Source: Pomphorhynchus laevis
Taxonomy: Eukaryota > Acanthocephala > Palaeacanthocephala > Echinorhynchida > Pomphorhynchidae
Direction of reading: 5' to 3'
DNA: 64,000 nucleotides
NCBI GenBank assembly: GCA_012934845.2
Contig: WNNJ02001905.1
Span: 1-64,000, forward strand
Positions 58,872 to 64,000 of the stretch are shown here, piece by piece. The first letter of the stretch is position 1. Each line of letters begins with the position of its first letter. The notes beneath the pieces were generated by a model. It saw only the letters and a list, made by a program, of their open reading frames with translations. It made no database searches and was not told the origin of the DNA. A program made the position numbers and the translations under genes.

Positions 58872-60725
58872 TATATTGATGTATAATTTCAAATAATAAA
58901 GGCGATTTTTTACTATATTACAAATCAAATCAGCTAACTGAGTCTACGTATTTAATATAATTAAAAACTAAACAAAACATAATAATACTAAATTAAAATT
59001 TAATAATTAAATAATAAAATTAATAATTGATTTTAGATTTTATATAATTTAAATCAAGTTAAAATAAAAAAAATGAAATTTAAAATAAACGTCATTTTTA
59101 TGAATTGACTAATAAATAACAGACGTTGTATCAGAATAAGAATTAGATGTCATCAGGAGGAACTGCTATGCTATCAGGTTTCGGCCCCTAACTCCTCTAC
59201 CCAACATAGCAGCGGGGCCAAATACATGCTAATGATGTATTTCCTCTGAAATAACTATCTAGTATCTTATTCTAATACAAAGTATATTATTTATTATCCA
59301 TCCATAAAAATTTGCCACTTAAGAGTTTAAATTTATTCTTTATATTATTGTGTTGATTTATATATTTTACTATTTTCTGCTTGATGTTATTTTTATAGTA
59401 ACCTAGTTTAAAATATGTATCTATTAAATTATTTAAATGATTTTGAAGAAAGCCAATATCATTACATATTGTTGCAATTCTTAAAATTTCATTATTTAAT
59501 GTATTATATTTTATATTATATGGTATGCATGAATGCTCATGCAAAAATATGTTTCTTGTAAATTTAAATATGTCATCTTTACGATATAAATTAATAGTAG
59601 TTTTAGTTAATGTTAATTTAATGTTCATATCTAGATATACACCTTCTTTATCATTAATATTGGTTTTGTTAAGAATAAGGCTTTCTGGATAAATGTGTTC
59701 ACTAATTGAATAAAAATTATTAGAATTAAATACACATATATCATCAATGTATCGAAACATATATTTCATATATTTATATTGTTTAGATTTAGTTTTTACA
59801 CAGTTATGAACAAATTCATATTCTATAAAGCTTAAAAACAAGTCAGCTATAATTGGGCTACTATTACCTCCCATTGGAAACACCTTTTACTTGTCTAAAT
59901 ATAGATGTCCCTACTTTTAAATAATTTTGATTTATCAAAATATTTAAGGATTCTATTAATTCAATTTTATCCATATATTTATATTTACTTGATGGTTTAA
60001 TTTTTGTTAGATAGGCGTTATAATTATTATAACATGTATATGTATATCTTTTTCCGAGAATAATATTAATTAACTTTACTAACGCTTATTTAATATCTAC
60101 TAAATCTAGATTTGTATAGAGCGTACTAAAATCGTATGTGTTTGTATTTTGAAAATTTATTTCTTTTGTCTGTTCTAAAAATTCTTTTGTAGAATTAATA
60201 CTGAAACAGTGTTTTATACCAGTATTAATTTAAATTACCTTGGAATATTTTTTAAAGTGTGCTTTATTTACTTTAAGTATTTTATTCATATAGACAGAAA
60301 GTGGTTTTAATGTACATTTAAACGCACTATATATGAACCTAGGTTTTATTGGATTTTTATGTAATTTTGGATTCCAATATAATATTAGTATAATTTTATT
60401 ATCTGATTGAACCTTTATACTCTTTTTATCTATTATAGAACAATGGCTTGTAATAATTGTTTCTAAACTTAAATCACTACATTTATATGTTGTGTTTACA
60501 TTTAAATCATTATAATTAACTTCTTGCATCAGTATATCATAATAAAGCTTTTGCATATGAAGACAAAGTTATTACTAGCTAATAGCAATTTCCTTAATTC
60601 ATTATTTTCAAATTATTCTATATTATTTGTACATATAGGTTTTTATATTTTTCAAAATTAAAACTCTTACAATTGCATTCTGTTTCTAAAATATTTCTAA
60701 TATCATTATTACATATTGATTTCAC
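58872..60725 (-). mobile_element. Penelope-like element, RT core and tail
   Basis: Same 3' end as the copy at 24606 (TATATTGATGTATAATTTC at both). On the - strand: linker remnants near 60720-60560, the RT first half (60556-60230: PKLHKNPIKPRFI), a more damaged middle, then 59883-59287 with PMGGNSSPIIADLF, YIDDICVFN, an intact thumb, and LLSGKFLWMDNK at the end. The YIDD catalytic pair is kept. No GIY-YIG domain; 5'-truncated at about 60725 against a CR1-like LINE. Broken in several places. It lies upstream of TEP1 copy B in the same orientation. Confidence 0.85.
59150..59248 (-). other. Structured PLE 3' tail element, copy 3
   Basis: All pairings are perfect here. Plus-strand coordinates: GGCCCC 59183-59188 with GGGGCC 59214-59219; CTGCTATG 59163-59170 with CATAGCAG 59205-59212; AAATACAT 59220-59227 with ATGTATTT 59235-59242; and the outer CAGGAGGAA 59154-59162 with TTCCTCTG 59241-59248, one bulge. 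Same interleaved order as at 55073-55171. Confidence 0.65.
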
Positions 60726-60729
60726 TGTT

Positions 60730-61740
60730 GAAAGCTCGCGAACAATGGGTAGCTGCTCTTAGTTCGAGTTTTACGGTTGATCTAATATATCTTGATATCT
60801 CTAAGGCATTTGACAGAGCTCCGCACACTCGTTTAGATTCGTTATTTCGTCATTACGGTGTTCCTACTGCAATTTGCAACTGAATTAAGACATTCATTGA
60901 GGACCGATCCTTTGTTGTGCGATTAGATGAAGTTTTGTCAATAGCTCGACGTGTTTATTTGGGTGTTACTCAGGGCACGGTCCTAGGTTCACTTCTCTTT
61001 ATTGTCTTTTTGAATGGCTACTTTTAAGGTTAAAGTGCCCTCACCTGGCATTTGCTGACGATGTCAACGAAATTGGGTAACGATAAAAGTCATTTAACTG
61101 CAAAATATATGGACACTGAATCAAGTGAGCCTTAGAACATCCCGATCTGGAAGTGATAATTTACGAATCGCTAGAGACAAGAGCAAACAGCGATCCTGCG
61201 CGGTTAAAAGCAATACGCGCCTTATATTGCATCAAGACTACTTTTGCAAAATTATTGGCACCAATCTTCACCAAACTTTATTGTGCCCTAATAAGATCAC
61301 ATCTTGAGTACTATGTGCAGGCAACCTTTCCAAAAACCACGAATGAGTTGATTAACTCGGAAAATGTACTCATGCGTGCTTCCCGGTTGTGCTGCCAAGG
61401 GACTTTTACTTCAAGTTTAAGATGTTTGAATGTTTTATCAGTGATGTATTGCTATATTTTTCTTGAATTGATTCAGTTGATGGTTTTCTTGTTGATGTTG
61501 TTAGATTTCAAGAGAATACGATATTGCGAGGCCATTGTATGATGCTATTAAAAAATTCGCGGGTAAGCTGCGAAAATTTTACAGACTGTCTGAACGGGCA
61601 GTAGATGTTTGGAATAGTTTGCCTGAAGATATCGCTGCAGTCACTAATTTCCTCGCTTTCGAAAACAGGGTTTGACGTTGGATATACGATCAGGCTGATT
61701 TATCACCTTTTCTAAGTTACCCATTGAGTTAATCTGTTTG
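60730..61740 (+). mobile_element. CR1-like LINE fragment (RT palm to C terminus)
   Basis: Pieces in order: YLDISKAFDRAPHTRLDSLF (RT motif A, near 60787-60850), YGVPTAICN, then a VTQGTVLGSLLFIVF stretch (motif B region, near 60970), HLAFADDVN (motif C region, about 61040-61060, in a shifted frame), LYCALIRSHLEYYVQATFPK (near 61280), and VWNSLPEDIAA-like sequence (61610-61640). This is the usual order for CR1/L2-type elements. Stops and frameshifts are spread throughout. No endonuclease or 3' repeat was identified. Confidence 0.75.
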
Positions 61741-62480
61741 CTTTTTTTAATGTCTTGTGTGATCGGCTTAAAGCCTTATGGCTAAGTCTGTACATATAAT
61801 AATTTATTTTATAAAATAATATTGTAAGGATTAAAATTTGATATGAAAAAAAATATTATATTTAAAATGAAAACAAAGAAAATTTACAATAAAATTAGGA
61901 AGAAAATGTTTGACAAATGTGGCTATCTGTCACTTACAAGTCTACTAAAATGACAATCTTTATAATTTTGGATTATAAGAGAAAACTTTCTTTAAATTGT
62001 AGAAGTAAAAATAATAAAGTAGCACTTGAAAAAATAGTATTCTATAGTTAAGGTCTTGCAATCGAGCAATTAAGGCATGCTAGTTTTAACATTATGCGGT
62101 TCGTGATATCAAGCCGAAACTAATTTGAGCAATACGATATGTGATAGAATTTCCGTAAGCGTAAAATAACACTAACGGCTGTATTCAAAATGCTTTGTAA
62201 TGATTTAAGCAAAGATTTCGGCTAATTGATAAGCAAACTGACATAACAATATAGTTTGGCAAGCAGAAGAGAATTCACTAAAAAATGGATTGAAATGTTC
62301 TGATCAGACAAAAATTGAGGTGTTATCCACATAAGGTTATATTTCTTCATATTTATTATAAAACGTTATAACGCAAAATCCTGCTGAAGTCATTAACGGA
62401 TGAAGGAGAACCGTCTGCATATAATACGATGTCATCTGTGCATATTGAATTAAACTAAAACCATACGGAGAGGTTATATA
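61741..62480. other. Spacer, no gene seen
   Basis: AT-rich sequence between two LINE fragments. No frame or repeat recognised. Confidence 0.4.
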
Positions 62481-62760
62481 TGTTAGATCGTCAACAAGTG
62501 TAAAGACTAGAGAGTTAAGAACAGAACTTTGAGGTACGCCATGAGTGATTTGATAAATAGATGAAAAGTTAAATTATATTTAACCATAAATAATCTATGA
62601 GTTAGATACAAGTAGAACAACTTGATAACACCAGATTGAAAACCGTATCGGTAACGAAGACATGTAATAAGAATATGATGGTCAATGACATCAATGGCTG
62701 TAGATATAATACGACCAATGAAACACTTGACAGTGAACACAAGTAAATGTCTTAAAGTTT
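62480..62760 (-). mobile_element. LINE RT fragment
   Basis: On the - strand the frame 62740-62507 contains VIDHHILITCLRYRYGFQSG and a YLTHRLFMV stretch, like the motif A to motif 2 region of CR1/Jockey-type RTs (F-D-T-I-D-H, then YG, then SYLTNR). The Asp of the usual AFDTIDH is replaced in AIDVIDHH. Short, without the catalytic YADD. Isolated fragment. Confidence 0.6.
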
Positions 62761-62999
62761 GAGTGCATGGAATGAGAATTGAATGGTATTTACGTTAAGC
62801 AGATTGCGAAAAAGAAATATTTTAGTTAAATTCATATATTCATTAATTTAATTATATGCTCGTAAAGTTTGAAAATTGTCTGTATATGAGAAATTATTGT
62901 CTTTTTAAAAGTGGACGTATAATAACGATTTTTAAAAATCATAATAATTCAAATACGGAATTGACAAATTTGTTGTACTAATAATTTATTACATTTTCT

Positions 63000-63330
63000 T
63001 GTATTTCTAGATTATCTCGTGAAGTTCGGATATGCACCCTCGCAATCAAACATTGACCAGGTACAGTACCCGTCCCACTTTAAATGTAACTTATCAAAAT
63101 CTCCCATTTATATCATTAAAGTTCAATTTGAACTCCATAAATTAAATAGCTTTGGCTCTGCAGTACCAGATGATATATCCTCTTTTCTTTTGCGGACTCT
63201 GTCATACATTATTGCTACACGCCTTACGTTCTATTTCATCGAAGTTTACAGCATTCGTGGATTTCTGATTATTAGAAAAGAGCAGTTGTTGTGCTTATTC
63301 CAAAGAAGCAGTTGGCACTAACTTGTTCAG
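63000..63330 (+). mobile_element. LINE fragment, region just before the RT palm
   Basis: The frame 63019-63321 ends with LHKLNSFGSAVPDDISSFLL and IIATRLTFYFIEVYSIRGFL, matching the usual L-x2-LN-x3-SAGPD-x-I-x3-LL and ITPLTxIFNxSLxxGxFP pattern of non-LTR RTs. It could belong to the same broken element family as the - strand fragment to its left, but strands differ. Truncated at both ends. Confidence 0.6.
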
Positions 63331-63459
63331 GTTTTAAAATTGAACTGGTTAAAAGCTGGGATTCAAGTGCAATCGTACACATATAAGACAGTATCTATAA
63401 ACATTTAATAGTTTTGTCGTTGTACGTGGGTTTAAAAACAAGCTTCATACATGTCTGTT

Positions 63460-64000
63460 ACATAAGCCTATTGCATTTTTTCTCATTCGTTACCTAGAAA
63501 TCAAAATCAAAATTCTAGTATCGAGAACGAGGCACCAGCGATCGTGAAATCGCTCAAACATTGGCGTTAATACTTCCCGCAGTATACCATTTACCGTTCT
63601 TACTGACCAACGCTCAATAAGCTTTGTCTAGTCAATCGATGCCCAACAAAATCAAGAACGACAAGGTCGCCAGATGGCGACTAGAATTATTACTTTTCCA
63701 GTTTGACATACACTATCGATCTGGTAAATCTAACGACGACGCAGATGCATTATTTCGGATTACCTGCGCTGGTGTCAATCGAACATTGCCATGATTATAT
63801 ACTATTCACAACTCGCTATGTTATTCTGGCATAACTTAGATGCTTCACTACGTAGTTCATACAATTTACCTTACGAAAAATCTGATATCGAGAATGTCAT
63901 CCGATCATGTCAAACGTGTGCTTTCGTAAATATCGAACTTATTAACCAACTACCGCAAACGTTATTAAGGCCACTCAACCGTTAAAATGTCTCGACATCG
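63460..64000 (+). mobile_element. Ty3/Gypsy LTR retroelement fossil (RNase H to integrase start)
   Basis: Recognisable are the end of an RNase H domain (a TDQRS-like motif near 63600, RWRLELLLFQFDIHYRSGKS near 63680-63730, then an NDDADAL-type end) and the beginning of an integrase with a zinc-finger-like IRSCQTCAF motif near 63900. It runs off the right edge. Broken; no LTR seen within the window. A less decayed and probably distinct copy from the Gypsy fossil at 28.3-29.7 kb. Confidence 0.75.

Overview
The window is animal nuclear DNA: AT-rich, with spliced genes and a heavy load of retroelements. I cannot name the organism. Very short introns (44-52 bp), an N-terminal GIY-YIG Penelope-like element (PLE), hAT, CR1-like and Jockey/I-like elements together suggest an invertebrate.

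The backbone is one host gene in two inverted copies. It is TEP1 (telomerase protein component 1), which carries TROVE, DUF4062, NACHT and WD40 domains. Copy A lies on the + strand (451-6513; its upstream exons fall outside the window) and keeps a complete 3' end. Copy B lies on the - strand. Its downstream exons (39085-33539) mirror copy A base for base under the rule i <-> 39536-i, but it loses its last WD40 repeats at an inner deletion. Twelve phase-compatible upstream exons encoding the TROVE part lie at 58551-46663, joined to the rest across a 7.6-kb intron filled with transposons. Two extra fragments of the last TEP1 exon (8054-8260 and 31817-32110) sit inside PLE-derived sequence.

Between and around the two arms: 7.47-9.72 kb is a scrambled PLE mosaic; 9.7-11.7 kb holds small repeats and a foldback MITE; 11.75-22.73 kb holds three copies of one LINE family (gag-like ORF1 with zinc knuckles, APE endonuclease, reverse transcriptase); 22.93-24.23 kb is a fragment of a second LINE family; 24.6-27.73 kb is the most complete PLE, with the GIY-YIG domain before the RT; 28.3-29.7 kb is a Ty3/Gypsy fossil; 29.86-31.82 kb is more PLE mosaic. 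In the right half, a hAT transposon (40875-46518) holds a nested LINE (41051-44948), both with visible target-site duplications. PLEs lie at 53.29-55.40 (+) and 58.87-60.73 kb (-). Pieces of CR1-like and other LINEs and a second Gypsy fossil fill 60.7-64 kb.

The less expected signals are the divergence gradient along the inverted TEP1 arms, the TEP1 exon pieces in PLE DNA that share one edge, and a conserved pseudoknot-like fold in the PLE 3' tail with one compensatory change between copies. Homology calls come from motif recognition and remembered family sequences; no search or alignment program was run.
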